Source: Chlamydoabsidia padenii (taxonomy: Eukaryota; Mucoromycota; Mucoromycetes; Mucorales; Cunninghamellaceae). Taken from it: a stretch of DNA of 64,000 nucleotides. The notes below the pieces were generated by a model that saw nothing but the letters and a program-made list of their open reading frames with translations, had not been told where the DNA came from and did not search any database. Position 1 is the first letter of the stretch; the number at the start of each line of letters is the position of its first letter. Shown here piece by piece: positions 22,416-34,282 of the stretch. The stretch is from NCBI GenBank assembly GCA_025330725.1, contig JAIWND010000030.1:248001-312000 (forward strand), written 5' to 3'. Made by a program: the position numbers and the translations under genes.

Positions 22416-23031
22416 GTTTTAATCAATAAAAAAAGAGAGAGAGAAAGAGAAGGCCGACAAGTGGAAAAAAAATTTATGACTTTATTGTTATTTCTCTCTG
22501 TGTAACTTGTTCGAGTTCATTTCTAGTCACACCTACCAAAAATAAGCATCAAGTATGCTCAGATTACTAGAGATTGTTTTGTTTTTATAACCGGTCCACG
22601 TTCAAATGGAATCTGAAAGCTTCCTACTCTAAAGAAGAGGCGATAAGCATGAATACGCTGGACCCTCGAATTGAAATCCCGCTGGTAAATTGACACCCCG
22701 CTCCGAGAAGGTCAAAAGAGCCGATGGTGATATCATCTTGCACCCAAGCAAAGTAATGTGATATTCATTTCCATAGAGATGGAAACATTGTGGAGGATCA
22801 AATGAGTGTTGGTGTGAGCAAATGAAGGGAGATTTCCTTGTCAATAAAGGAAATCTTGTTTGGTCTAGGTGATGCTTGGGAGTGCAAATATTATGAGATC
22901 GAATACATTTATATGGGTGATGATTTGATCATTCAAAGACATGCATACAATTGAAATAAAAGTCATATCTATATAAAGTCTTCTTCTTTCCCTCTCTCTC
23001 TCTCTCTCTCTCCTTTCATGACCCCAATTGA
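22416..23031. other. Divergent intergenic region (F-box / GH3)
   Basis: Contains TTGAAATCCCGC at 22671-22682, about 260 bases upstream of the F-box gene and 350 upstream of the GH3 gene. A TATATAAA lies near 22972 and a (CT)n run just before the GH3 start. I see no gene. Confidence 0.6.
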
Positions 23032-25852
23032 ATGATGCACTTTTCTTTTTTTTGCATTTTTATTAGTATATCTCTTTGTTTGGTTCGAGGAAAGATATTA
23101 AATGAGGAACATCACTTTCGGAAAGAACCATCCTTTCCCTTACCTTGGCATCAGGCTTATGAAAAAGCTCGTCAACTGGTGAGCCACATGTCTTTGGCAC
23201 AAAAAGTAAACATGATGACTGGAAATGGGGACTTTATAGGACCTTGTATTGGGAATACGGGAGCCGTCAAAGACCTCTTTCCAAGTTTGTGTATGCAAGA
23301 TGGTCCTATTGGGGTAAGACATTTTGCATGATTCGGAGAGGACAATTCAATTCCCGACTTTTTTTTTTTTTGACTAGGTACGAGGCACGACTGGAGTGAC
23401 GGTGGGAGTGTCTGGTATTAATACAGCCGCCAGTTTTGATAAACAAGCTATTCGTAAAAGAGGTAGTTACATTGGTGCCGAGTTTCGTGCTAAAGGTGCT
23501 CATGTCTATCTTGGCCCTGATGTGAATATGGTCAGATCCCCTTTTTCGGGAAGAAATTATGAAACGTTCGGAGAAGATCCTTATTTGAGTGGTGTGGTGG
23601 GTGTAGAAACTATTTTGGGAATCCAAAGTCAAGGAGTGGTAAAAGAGAAAAAAAAAATATATTAGTCTATTGGGGGTGACTGACTTGATTCTTTCTTTGT
23701 AGATCGCACAAGTGAAGCATTTGATTGGCGCAGAGCAAGAATCTTGGAGAAGCTCAGTAAGATGATAAAAAACAAGTAATTTTAAATCCCGCTTTTTAAT
23801 GTCTCTTTCTTCCTTCTTCTTTACAGTATTCTGCTAATATCGGTGACAAGGCACTCAATGAAGTTTATTTGTGGCCATTTGAAGAAGCTATCAAGGTAAG
23901 AATAGAGTTATATACAACTACTACTAATCCATTGGATTGACAAGGCCGGTGTAGGCTCTATCATGTGTAGTTACAACAAGGTGAATGGAACCCACGCCTG
24001 CGAAAACGAATACATTCTCAACACAACTGTTAAACATCGACTCGGCTTTCAAGGATTTATAACCAGTGATTGGCGGGCAACTCATTCCACAGAAAATAGT
24101 GCAAACCATGGTTTAGGTAACAGTATAAAATGATAAAACAATTGGGAACACAGTACTAATAATGAATCCACACAAGATGTCAATATGCCAGGACCATTAA
24201 GTTATGGACGTCGTTTGATAAAAGCAGTCGAGAAGGAACACGTCAGTATGGACAAGGTAAATTGAAAAAAGGGAAGCACTTGTGTTTTGATACGTCGTAT
24301 ATTGTAGATCGACGACATGGCTATGCGCATTGTCGCCACTTGGTACAAGGTAAATGGATTCAAACAACAACATGCAATACGAATGGTACTGATTATTATT
24401 TAAGTATAGTTTGGACAGGATAAAGACTATCCCACTGTCAATATTAATGTCGTCAACCCTACCAAGGATCAAAAGGTAAATGTCCAATCAAATCACAAGC
24501 AATATGTCCGATCATTAGGTGCAGCCAGTACTGTCTTGTTGAAAAATCAAAATCGTCAACTGCCATTACAATCAGTGAACAGTATTTCCATTATTGGTAG
24601 TGATGCAGGTAACAGTCCTTCATGGTAAGTATCATCTTTTTTTTTGTCTTGTATCATCCTACTCATCTTTTATTATTATTATTGTTAGGGGGGAAAAGAT
24701 ATGCACCAATTTACCATGTAATACGGGAACCATTGCCATGGGTGGAGGTAGTGGATCTGCTAAATATCCCTATCTTGTCAATGCAAGTTGTAAAAGAAAT
24801 AGAAGAATCTTATACTTATTGATTGTTTATAATAGCCTTTAGAAGGAATCAAGCAAAGGGCGGGAAAGACAACCAAGATTCATTACAGCGGATCGGATCA
24901 TAATCTAATCAAAGCATATTTCCAGGCTAAACGGTCAGATGTGGCTATTGTCTTCTCCAATGTATTTACCATGGAAGCTTTTGATCGTCATAATCTCTCT
25001 TTGGACAGAAACGGTAACAAATTGGTAAGACAAAGGGTTATAGTGGGGCCAAATGTATAAAAAGGACTCGATGTTTGTCTTTTTTTATATGTAGATCGAA
25101 ACGGTGGCCAATGCCAATGAAAATACAATAGTGGTAATTCATTCTCCCAGTGCAGTATTGATGCCATGGATCGATCATCCAAATATCAAGGCGGTGGTAT
25201 GGGCAGGTTATCCTGGACAAGAAACAGGGAATTCTTTGGCGGATATCTTATTTGGTGATGTCAATCCATCTGGACGATTACCTTATACCATTGCAAGGTA
25301 CGAACATGACTATCCAGTGCATGTATCATGGATTCAGAAACAGGTAAAGAAAAAGGGAGGGGGTAATATTAAAAAAAAGAAAGAGGATAGGATTCATTAG
25401 TATCCCATGTTTTGTTTTAGCTTGATTATACAGATGGTGTGTTTATTGGTTATAGGCATTTTGATCAACATGGTATTACTCCTCTCTTTGAATTTGGATA
25501 TGGTCTCTCATATACAAACTTTTCCTACACCAATCTCACTATCAAGGCAAACAAGCAAACCGTTGATGCCTCGGTGGTTATCAAGAATACAGGTAGTATG
25601 GATGGTGCGGAAATCGTCCAGGCTTATATCGGATTCCCTCGTGGATCTGAACCACCCAAGGTCCTTCGTGGGTTTGAAAAGGTCTATCTCAATCAATCAC
25701 AATCTACCCTTGTCCGATTTGCATTTGGACAACGTGAACTCGCGGTGTGGGATACTGGAAAAGGTGACTGGACGTTGCCCTTTGGTGAATATACTCTTTA
25801 CATTGGTGCCAGTAGTCGTGATATCCGACTATCTTTGACATTTACACTTTGA
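23032..25852 (+). CDS. Secreted GH3 beta-glucosidase-type glycosidase
   Basis: A glycoside hydrolase family 3 enzyme releasing terminal beta-linked sugars, probably glucose, outside the cell. The first about 20 residues ([20 protein letters not shown]) form a signal peptide. Seen: [53 protein letters not shown], and [14 protein letters not shown] with the nucleophile Asp in TSDW. The second domain has [34 protein letters not shown] and [10 protein letters not shown] fibronectin-III-like C-terminal domain ([15 protein letters not shown]...[14 protein letters not shown]) follows. About a dozen exons with short introns. One intron (about 23758-23824) itself carries a TTTAAATCCCGC motif. Substrate choice cannot be read from sequence alone. 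Confidence 0.9.
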
Positions 25853-26036
25853 TTCCCCATTTGAATATATACACATTGGTTTAGTTATAGACTTTTTTAT
25901 ATATATTTTATTTAATGAAAATAAAAGACATTGTTTATTTAAAAGAATATAAAAAGTATGTAAATGAATGGGGCTATACATTAATAAAACAAACAAGTAT
26001 GGTAGATACGCATACACACAACCCCCCCCCAGTTAT

Positions 26037-27310
26037 CTATCCTAATAATTTCTTGATTCCTTCTTTTTGTTCAGTCGTCAAAGAGGTAGGGAAGGTAACC
26101 TCATACTTGACAATAAGATCCCCCTTTTTCCCAGTTTTCGAATTTGGCATTCCTTCATTTGGCACACGAGATTCTTGACCAGACTGTACCACCGATTTTG
26201 TATTATTCACCTTGAGTTTCCGACCATCCAGGGTAGTGATTGTCTTGCTGAATCCAGTCAGGGCTTCCACCAAAGAGAGTGTGATGACCATACGAAGATG
26301 ATCCCCATCACGTTTAAACACCGCGTGAGGTTTCTCTTCAATGATGAATACAATATCTTGTGTTTGTCCATTTTCCATCATGTCGCCTTCGTTTTTGAAT
26401 TGAATCTTGGTGCCTGCTTTCCATCCTGGTTTAATTTCGATCGTGAGGACCTTGTCGGTGGTTGCCAATCGGCCGCTTGCATCAGGTTGTTTCCGTGTCA
26501 CTTTAAGTCGTTTTGTTGTGCCCGTATATAAAGCTATAAATATACATATATAAAAAATGAATCCTTGATTGTTCTTTGCTATATATATATATAAAAGACA
26601 TCTTGGTACTTACCTTCCAATGTGACAGGTAAAGGTCGTTTGATAGCTGGAGGTTTTTGATCAGCTTCAGATCCAAATCCACCACCGAAATCCCCAAATC
26701 CTTGTTGTTGTTGTTGTCCAAATCGAGAAGAAGATTTTGGACGTCCACCACCACCCATACTTTGGAAAGAAAAGCCAGGCATACCACCACCACCACCACC
26801 ACCAAGATCATCAGCACCACCAAAGGCTGTAAAGAAGTGTTTAAAGATATCATCAGCCGAACTTGGATGATATCCACCACCACCACCTGAACTTGTAAAG
26901 GAGAAGCCACCAGGGAAACCACCAGCACCACCTGATGAGAATCCACCTGGGAATCCACCACCACCATCGCTGCCACCAGAGGAAGGAGGAGGACCCGCTT
27001 TCAAACCTTCTTCACCATATTGATCAAAGATAGCCCGTTTGTTCTTGTCCGAGAGCACTTCAAAAGCTTCACCTACTTCTTGAAACTTTTCCTTGGCCTT
27101 TTCTGCATTATCCTTGTTCCTATCCGGGTGCCATTTCAAAGCTTTTTGAAATAAATAAATAAATAAAGAGTATTAGTATCCTATCAATGCGTTAAAACAT
27201 GGGTTTGTTTGTCTTTTTAATTAATTACCTTGTTTTCGATAGGCTTTCTTGAGTTCGTCATCTGAAGCAGTTTTGGAAACACCAAGTATAGCATAGTAGT
27301 CTTTGCCCAT
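26037..27310 (-). CDS. SIS1: Class B Hsp40 co-chaperone (Sis1 type)
   Basis: J-domain protein that delivers clients to Hsp70 and is essential in yeast for translation initiation and protein quality control. Three exons. The J domain begins [20 protein letters not shown] and continues [14 protein letters not shown] with the HPD motif. A long Gly/Phe-rich and Gln-rich region follows (residues about 70-180, [15 protein letters not shown] repeats). The C-terminal peptide-binding domains begin [14 protein letters not shown] and include [21 protein letters not shown] and [17 protein letters not shown]. No Cys zinc repeats are present, so this is class B rather than Ydj1-like. Motif-like GC-rich sequence lies about 120 bases upstream. 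Confidence 0.94.
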
Positions 27311-27745
27311 TATCAAGTAGTGTTTGGTTTAAATAGTGTTTCAATGATAGAAAAAAAGAAAAAAAGTAAGTAAATAAAAAAAAGTTGCGCTAAAAAAAAA
27401 AAAGAAGGCGACAGAAAAGAAGAGAATAAGCGGCGTTTCAAAATCACGCATAAGAGCAGGGCTTTGAAGGCGTTCCCCCCTTCCATGTAATACTGTATGC
27501 ATGAATCAATTTATTACTACAAGACAATGTGTTTTTTTTTAAAAAAAAAAAACATATATCAAATTGTTTATTATTTCATTATGATTGGGATCATTGAATG
27601 GGTTAGGTAACTAGTTACTATAATGAGATGTGTATGTGGCGAAGGGGGAGGCAAATATGAATATAAAATAAAAAAAATGGTGAATATACATCAAAAGAAG
27701 AGGAATAAAGAGTATGGAGACATGTAAGTAATAGAAGGAGATGAT
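27311..27745. other. Intergenic, SIS1 upstream / RPS23 downstream
   Basis: Contains A/T homopolymers at about 27532-27552, a GGCGTTTCAAAATC segment near 27433, and the AT-rich 3' flank of the ribosomal protein gene. I see no gene. Confidence 0.6.
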
Positions 27746-28470
27746 TTAAGATCGAGGCTTTTCCTTCTTTTCCTTGTAGAGGGCAATAAGAGCAACACCA
27801 GCAACCTTGACGACCTTGAAGCGAACACCAGGAATATCACCAATAGCGCGACCCTTACGACCGAAACCAGCAATCAAGACTTCGTCGTTTTCGTCAACAT
27901 AGTTCAAACAACCATCGTTGGGCACGAAAGCAGTGACCTTCTTACCGTTCTTGATCAATTGGACACGGACACACTTACGAATGGCAGAGTTAGGTTGTTT
28001 GGCTTCAACACCACTATATCATACACACAAAAAGGACGAATGGTTAGTTATCCCCGTTATACTCTTTTTTTTTGTTGTTGTTGTTGTTCCCTTGTACTTA
28101 CATCTTTTCGAGGACAATGCCCTTAGCGTGAGAAGCACCACCAAAGGGGTTGGAGCGGAAAGCAGTACCCAAGGCACGTTTCTTGTATTGCTTATCAGCC
28201 CAACGTTGTTCACGACGGGTGTTGCGTAATTTACGAGCAGCGTTTAAACCAGAAGGTTGACCTATTCATCACCAACATGATTTAAAAAAAAAGAATGATG
28301 ATTAGACAGACATTCGTTGAGATGTAAAGTCCGTATCTTCCATCCATCCATTCATCCATCCATCCATTCCAATATAATCAATATAGTACCGTGATACGAT
28401 TCTATCCATTCGTTTTATCGTATATATATATCGTTTTTGGTCGATTCGGGGGAGGGGGGAACTTACCCAT
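27746..28470 (-). CDS. RPS23: 40S ribosomal protein uS12 (S23)
   Basis: A decoding-centre protein of the small ribosomal subunit. Three exons. The first is only ATG plus G before a 205-base intron, the usual early-intron layout of fungal ribosomal-protein genes. Then comes [20 protein letters not shown], followed by [20 protein letters not shown] and, in the last exon, [19 protein letters not shown] with the conserved KQPNSAIRK loop. It continues [12 protein letters not shown] and ends KEKKEKPRS. At about 145 residues the length is exactly normal for the family. Confidence 0.97.
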
Positions 28471-28784
28471 GATTGTTGTAAGTGAAAGAACAACACTTGG
28501 TTACAAAAAAAAATCAATAAAGTCAATGGGAACATATTGAACTCCCGCTTACCTTTCATTGGCGAAATCCGAGTTGGAAATGGCTCTCTGTTTCGGGTTT
28601 TGAAATAACATTTTTGCATGATTCCATTGATTCAAAGACATCCAAAACAATAGGTGGATAGAAAAAAAGGTATAAGATTTGTTTTATTATGTTTTGTATA
28701 TTGTAAGGTTTTAAAGTAGATGGTAATATTATAGTAAGAAAGTAGTCGTAAGAGTTATATTAAGTAGTAAAAAAATAAAGTACA

Positions 28785-29694
28785 TTATTGGGCCAAGAGA
28801 CCAAATCCGACGGCTAACAGGGTGACAATAGCAGCAGGTTGGGAGATGGAGCCAGCATTTGATTTGTCTACAGATTGAGCAGACATTTGACCTGATTGAT
28901 CATTAGAAGAGTTGACATCAGTAGCAGGAGGAGTTGATAATGGAGTACTAGTGGTTGATGATAATGATTTGGATGGTGATGGTTTAGATGATGACGAGAC
29001 AGAGACAGAGACAGAAGGTTGAGTAGAAGAGCCACCCCCAGTCATAGGGCCACTATAATCTCCAGGAATGACATGAGCACATCCTTTTTCGGAAATACCA
29101 CGATTGCATGTCACTTTATCGTTCTAACGTTCAAAAAAAAAAAGAGAGAGAGGAATTAGTTATATCGCAAAACACAATAATCCTATCATTGATGACTTAC
29201 ACAGCAGCGCATACAATAAGTTTTTCCAGTGGGTTCAATCATATTGACATAGAATTTCCATCCGGCACAAGTAGATCCTTTGGCTGTAGAAAGAAAAGAA
29301 AAAATACGAGTTCAGAAACTGGACATGTAGAGTAAAAAGGGTACTTACGTGCAGCAATATCCATTTGTCCGCCATCATCAGTGGCATTCAATTTAGCTTT
29401 GATAGGATCGATTTGACCTGTCACTTGGACGTATTTATCGGTAGCAACAAAGTGAGCTGATTGAATGAATCCGTCAGGCATCTTGTTGGCTTTGGTGGCT
29501 TGAGGTGTTGTACCCATACAAAAGGCTTGAGCATTCCATTCGGTGTCTGCAATGTTACGGTTGACAGAATCAGGGGGAGGAAGGTAGACGCAAAAATTAT
29601 TGGCATCGACCACTTGGGATACTTGTTGACCATTGGCTTGGCCTGCTAAAATCAGGACAAGAGGAAAGGTGGCTAAAATAGTTTTCAATTGCAT
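28785..29694 (-). CDS. GPI-anchored secreted protein, fungal family
   Basis: Starts with a signal peptide (MQLKTILATFPLVLILAGQA) followed by a compact domain. Visible blocks are NNFCVYLPPPDSVN, AQAFCMGT, PDGFIQSAHF, GWKFYVNMIEPTGKTYCMRC and GCAHVIPGDYSGP. The protein continues with a Ser/Thr/Pro-rich linker and ends with a hydrophobic C-terminus (AAIVTLLAVGFGLLAQ), typical of a GPI-anchor signal. I recall similar Cys-containing wall proteins across fungi (the WKFYVN..EP...C.RCC and VIPGDY blocks) but know no biochemical function. Three exons. It is probably an abundant cell-surface protein; that is inference. Confidence 0.8.
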
Positions 29695-30689
29695 AATGAA
29701 TGGAGAGAGTGAAGGAAGGAAGAAGGGAAAATGAAATAGAATGACAAGTGGGAAGAAGATTAGAGGAAAGAAAAAGAAGAAAGAAGGATAGAATTTAAAA
29801 TAGAAAGATTTTTTTAAAGTTTCGTCCAATGTTCCACTGTGTCGGAATTTAAATGTCTGGTGGACTGAATAGCTCTTTACCCTGCACTCTATCATCGTGT
29901 TTTGAATCCTGATTGAACATTAAGAGCATGTAACAAAGATATTTTTACTTTTTTTTTTTTGACAAGCTTATATTTTTAGACTAACATCACCAAAAGGTCT
30001 TCTTCTCGTCTTATTTCAAGTGACAATGGAAGTCGCCTCTTTCTTCTAATACTACAAATATGTTGTCCATTTATGCTATATGCATACCTATTTCTTTTAC
30101 TTTCTATGATCTGGATGATTGAAAGAGACTATGCAGCGTGTACGACCTTTGTTCCTATCTGTACCTGAATTTGACGCCAAAAATAAATTTAGCACGTGCC
30201 AGCTTCTTTAGCTGAACACACATTATGCAGAGAGACTAACCTATGAAGAGGTGGGACCTCATTTCCCGATATAAACAAACCGCATGAACAGATATTTATA
30301 CCAAAAACAGCTACACTTTGAAATATTGTACGTGTGTCGTTTTTTTGTTATGCATGATTCCTGGTTTTCCATTCCTGTTATTAAGTACACAGAATGAGAT
30401 TTGTTACGTGAATGAACTCCCCACCACTCATCCCCCGTCTTTACACTTGACAAAACAACCAATCAGAGTCATTACTACAATACACATGAAAATAGTTTGC
30501 TGCACGTAGATCCATTTTTTGACTTTTTCGAGCTCTCTTTTATAGTTTTTCATTTCTTTCATCCGTTTGGTCACTGAGGAAACCAAGAAAAAATGGTACG
30601 AGAAATCATTTAATCCGTGCTGGAGAGGAATACGTTGTTTGCCACAAACGGGAGACAGCCAATGTGTTTTCGAGGCAAGCTCTTTCAAA

Positions 30690-31680
30690 GGGGATCTGAA
30701 ATGTGAGTCTGTATATCATAGATAGATGGATTTCAAACTCCCGATTTAGACTGCGTACATAATACTGTATAAATTTAAGCGGTTCTTTTTTTTCCCTCTC
30801 TCATTTCTTGCTAATATCTGAGCCTACAACGAGTAACAAAGCTTCAGCTGACAATGTTTTCACACCCCTCCATGCCCCTGAATTCACAAAAAACATAGTA
30901 TATAGTCAAATTCTTTATACATTTGAAAAAAAAAAAATCAGACTCTTTTCACTCTGATATGGCTTTCATGGCCCACCCAATTCCTGATTATACAGATTCA
31001 AATACCGATTCATGCAAATTCACCTCTACCCACATCGCCTACCTAATCGTTATTTATCTCAATACCTAGCCTTAGCTATACGCTGGCAGGATGGTGAGAT
31101 GTGTTTCATGCAAGTGAAGGTGATGTTTTTATTTCAGGTCCCGAATCTGCATGAATTTCCCGATCCAGCAAACTAAGTGTCGTTGTCAGGGGTAGTCTCG
31201 TAGAGGAGCAACTTGCGTTTGAAAAAAAAAAATCCAGAGTCTTTTCATCATGGTCTCTCATAATCCACCCAACAACCCTTGATGATGTATATTCCAATTC
31301 CGATTCATGCAAATTCACCTCTAACCACATGGCCGACCTAATCATATTTTCCCCCTACACCTGGCCCCAACTCTACGCCCTCCGGGTGACGAGATTTGAT
31401 TCAGGATTTGTGGTGAAAACGCGGGAATTTCGCACGTGGACTTTTTCAAATATTGCAGTATTTGGAAAAGGGGATCTGAAAAGTGTGGTAAAGAGAGAGA
31501 TTGCCCCGCAAAGAGAGGGGGGGCACAACTTGCAAACTCCTGATTTAGACTGCGTATATAAATTTGAGCCGCGTCTGATCCTACAACGAGTAACAAAGTC
31601 TCAACTGAAAACGCTTTTACACCCCTCCATGATCATGCCCCCATATCCACAAAAAAAAAAACAAAGGCCAAGTGCTATAA
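30690..31680 (+). repeat. Tandem pair related to the dispersed repeat
   Basis: Two units resemble each other: 30690-30900 with 31470-31680, and 30925-31120 with 31225-31400. Both units contain GGGATCTGAAA, TTTAGACTGCGTA, a TATAAATTT box and the core CTACAACGAGTAACAAAG (30823 and 31581), followed by ACACCCCTCCATG. The linking parts share GATTCATGCAAATTCACCTC. The second unit keeps the hairpin around GCAAAGA (31501-31526). The core and hairpin also occur in copies A and B. Confidence 0.7.
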
Positions 31681-32331
31681 ACTCTGCCTTTGGTTTTGCC
31701 CATGTTTTATGCCTCCAATCTTTAATTTGTCTTTGCCCACTTTAGAATTTCAACTTCGCTATTCATGTCAAAATTTATTCCTACACTATAACAACGCCCG
31801 TCATAGCCTATTCACATATAAACGCCCATTTTAGCCCAATTATTAAAAGGCGCCAGTTAGAGCCTAACAAGAGACGCCAGTCGGCGACTTCTGGTCGTTT
31901 ATTCATTTAAATCATTTACTAATACTATTGTGAATTCCCTTTATGAATACCTAGTTGTGCTTGATAGAATCGAGTGTTCTATTTATGTTTCCAGTACCCA
32001 TAAAAGCTTCAAAGTGCCTTTTTATTTTGCCGTATTCATTGTTCGTCGCTTGGTGACAGTTGGCCGGTTCAATTGAAGTCATTGCAGCAATGAGAGCTTG
32101 AGTTTCATTGTCGCTCCATTGGTTTTAAGGTATAATAATGTAGAGTGATGGCATGATTTGGTGAGCAAGATGATGTTGTGTAAATGTATCAAAGAGTCTT
32201 CTTCTTTTTTTTTTTTTGGCATTCATTCGTGTTTTCATATTCATCAGGCTGCCCTCAAGTCCCGGCCGAGGTGAGTTCATCGAGAGCAAGAGCAAGTAAA
32301 AATGAGCGGTTAGTGAGTTTTAATTTGTGTA

Positions 32332-32960
32332 TTATGCGAGAAGGTTTGTTTTTGTCTTACTATTCAAAGTATTTCTAGAGTTCCCACTTGTCGACAAATA
32401 AAGCAATACTAAACGGGCATGACAGACCAGTAGCACGCCTGGGCATGGCAGTCGGAGTGTTGCTGGTGTAATGTACCGACTTTCTCGGTCGTGCAAGTTG
32501 TACGCGGACAGGGAGCATAATATATTGTCTGATTGATGTATATGAGGACGTGTATTCAAAGGCAGTGGCTTCCTCGTCAACAGAATCGTCGCTGCAGATG
32601 TGTCCAATTCTCCTGTAGCAGTATCGAAATGGAAGACCCTGATAACAGTTGTATAAAGTTGCGCTGTCCTTGAATGAAACCACATGCCGTGGTTCAACTA
32701 ATGTTGTCAATAGAGTGATGTTGCTGTGAAATAGAAGATTAGTGCGCTACTATATATGTAAAACATGTTTTCATCAACTTACGTCAAAAGCATACAAGGT
32801 ACCTACAGGTCGCTGGGAGAGAAGAGTTTCAAAGATATCATATGATGCAGCCAACTGTAACATGGGTTTCCCGACGCCCCCGAGCATGGACTCTAACATC
32901 TCGTCGTGGTGACTACTCTAAATACGAAGCTTCTACTGTGGAACCAGTAAACGACTTGCT
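32332..32960 (-). pseudogene. Broken spliced gene remnant
   Basis: I do not recognise the family. Reading the minus strand, an exon-like segment encodes LGGVGKPMLQLAASYDIFET and LLSQRPVGTLYAFD. It ends at a consensus donor, GAC|GTAAGT (about 32780). After an acceptor at about 32730 two frames are open for over 100 codons. The more protein-like one (FHFDTATGELDTSAATILL...) begins after an in-frame stop and is out of phase with the upstream exon. This fits a gene that has lost its frame but kept its splice sites. It could also be two overlapping chance frames. Confidence 0.35.
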
Positions 32961-33239
32961 CTTTGGAGCTCTAGTTCTTGGGGTAATCTATAGTAAACCA
33001 GAATGGTAAATGAGTAACGACAAGAACAAGGTATTTATATTATGCAAAGTCTTTTTGCTTTTCTTACCTTTGCTTTCGGCACTGTTATTAGTCTTGTTTT
33101 TAAGAAAGATTGAGACAAAGAAAAAAGAAAAAGAGAAACGATAAAATGCGCCCCATTTTTTTATAAAGGCGGGATTTAAGCTTCCCTTTCCTTTAATCTT
33201 TCATCTCTACTCACCAACGACCAAAGTTCATCACGAACA

Positions 33240-33655
33240 GCATCGCCATTATCAACTGAAATCATTCAAGTAAACGAAGCGAATCTGGTACTACAACTGC
33301 CAAAATGTGATAAACATTCTTTGATTCGGTTAGTGCAACTTGAAGGTAAGAACCTCCTCTCCCTTTTTATTACTGACCTTTTAGTTCTGTTTTATAGGTC
33401 TCGATCAATCTGACAGGCGACAACGGAGGGGAAAGAGGGACTTGAACATATTCATACGATACACTCAACACATGGACAACTAACGTGACGATGTTGTCAA
33501 AGATGATGGTGTCTCCTTACTATGACCAGGCACTACTCTTTCCAACAATATCGACAAAAGGTAATCAGTGGGATGTTTGTATAGGATGAAAACTACCAAT
33601 AGCAGGTATCAGCAACCAGCAGACAGGATATCGTATCTTGAAGTAAAAAAATAGG
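33240..33655 (+). pseudogene. Exon-like fragments with intact splice sites
   Basis: Two pairs of fragments splice in frame: IIQVNEANLVLQLPKCDKHS...VQLEG joined to LDQSDRRQRRGKRD, and MMVSPYYDQALLFPTIST joined to ISNQQTGYRILK. Each ends at a stop and the first lacks an ATG. A recurrent promoter motif (GGCGGGATTTAA, 33168) sits about 70 bases upstream. This is probably a decayed gene; I cannot name the family. Confidence 0.25.
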
Positions 33656-34282
33656 CACGAACCATTCTTCTTTCTTCACCAAATTGACAACTTTGATCCA
33701 ACCTGTATTCGTAAACCATGACGGCACTTTTGAAAGATGGAAGGACGGTAAACATATAACCTCTTACGAAGCAATGGATAGTTTGCATGTAGTATAGTGT
33801 TCCTAAAAGATATCATACCAATAAAATCAATAAAATCTCTATTTGTCACATTGCATACGACTTTGATATTTAATACTATCAATTAGTTTATTTATATAAA
33901 CCCCAATCAACAAGTCTGTTTGTATAAATCACCTAAATGTAGATGTGTATATAAAAAACCAATGTAATACAGGCACAACAACAACAACAACCCCGGTGGA
34001 CAGGATTTAACTGTTCACCCTTTGCAGAAATAACAAATGATCCTGCATAGATGTTTGCTGCAAAGAACGCCCATCTGGTAAGAGTGGCATGATCAATCAC
34101 TCTCTACGCCAATCTACTACAAAAGTCATAAAAAAGATGTGATCAAGTTTTTTTTTATTGTGGATGGATAAACATAGAATAATACTGAGGGGATGTGATA
34201 AAACTAAAAAGACTAATAATAATACTAAAAGGGATAAAGACGATAAGAATATGTAAAATAAAATAAAAAAGAGAGAAGCAGG

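Larger units (their letters stand above)
29695..34282. other. Gene-poor accessory stretch
   Basis: No intact gene of convincing length. Contents: AT-rich flank to about 30680, tandem relatives of the dispersed repeat (30690-31680), and short degenerate repeats with GCCCRTYWTAGCC-like blocks (31788-31890). Exon-like fragments with splice consensus but broken frames follow (32332-33660), then the AT-rich 3' flank of the bZIP gene. Confidence 0.6.

Noticed and set aside
23032..25852. GH3 gene as a chitin-related beta-N-acetylglucosaminidase
   Set aside because: The catalytic TSDW block and fibronectin-III-like tail fit the beta-glucosidase branch. NagZ-like His/Asp features were not seen, so it was not tied to the GlcNAc pair.
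26503..26976. Valine-rich frame overlapping SIS1
   Set aside because: A shadow of the Gly/Phe repeat of SIS1 in another frame on the same strand.
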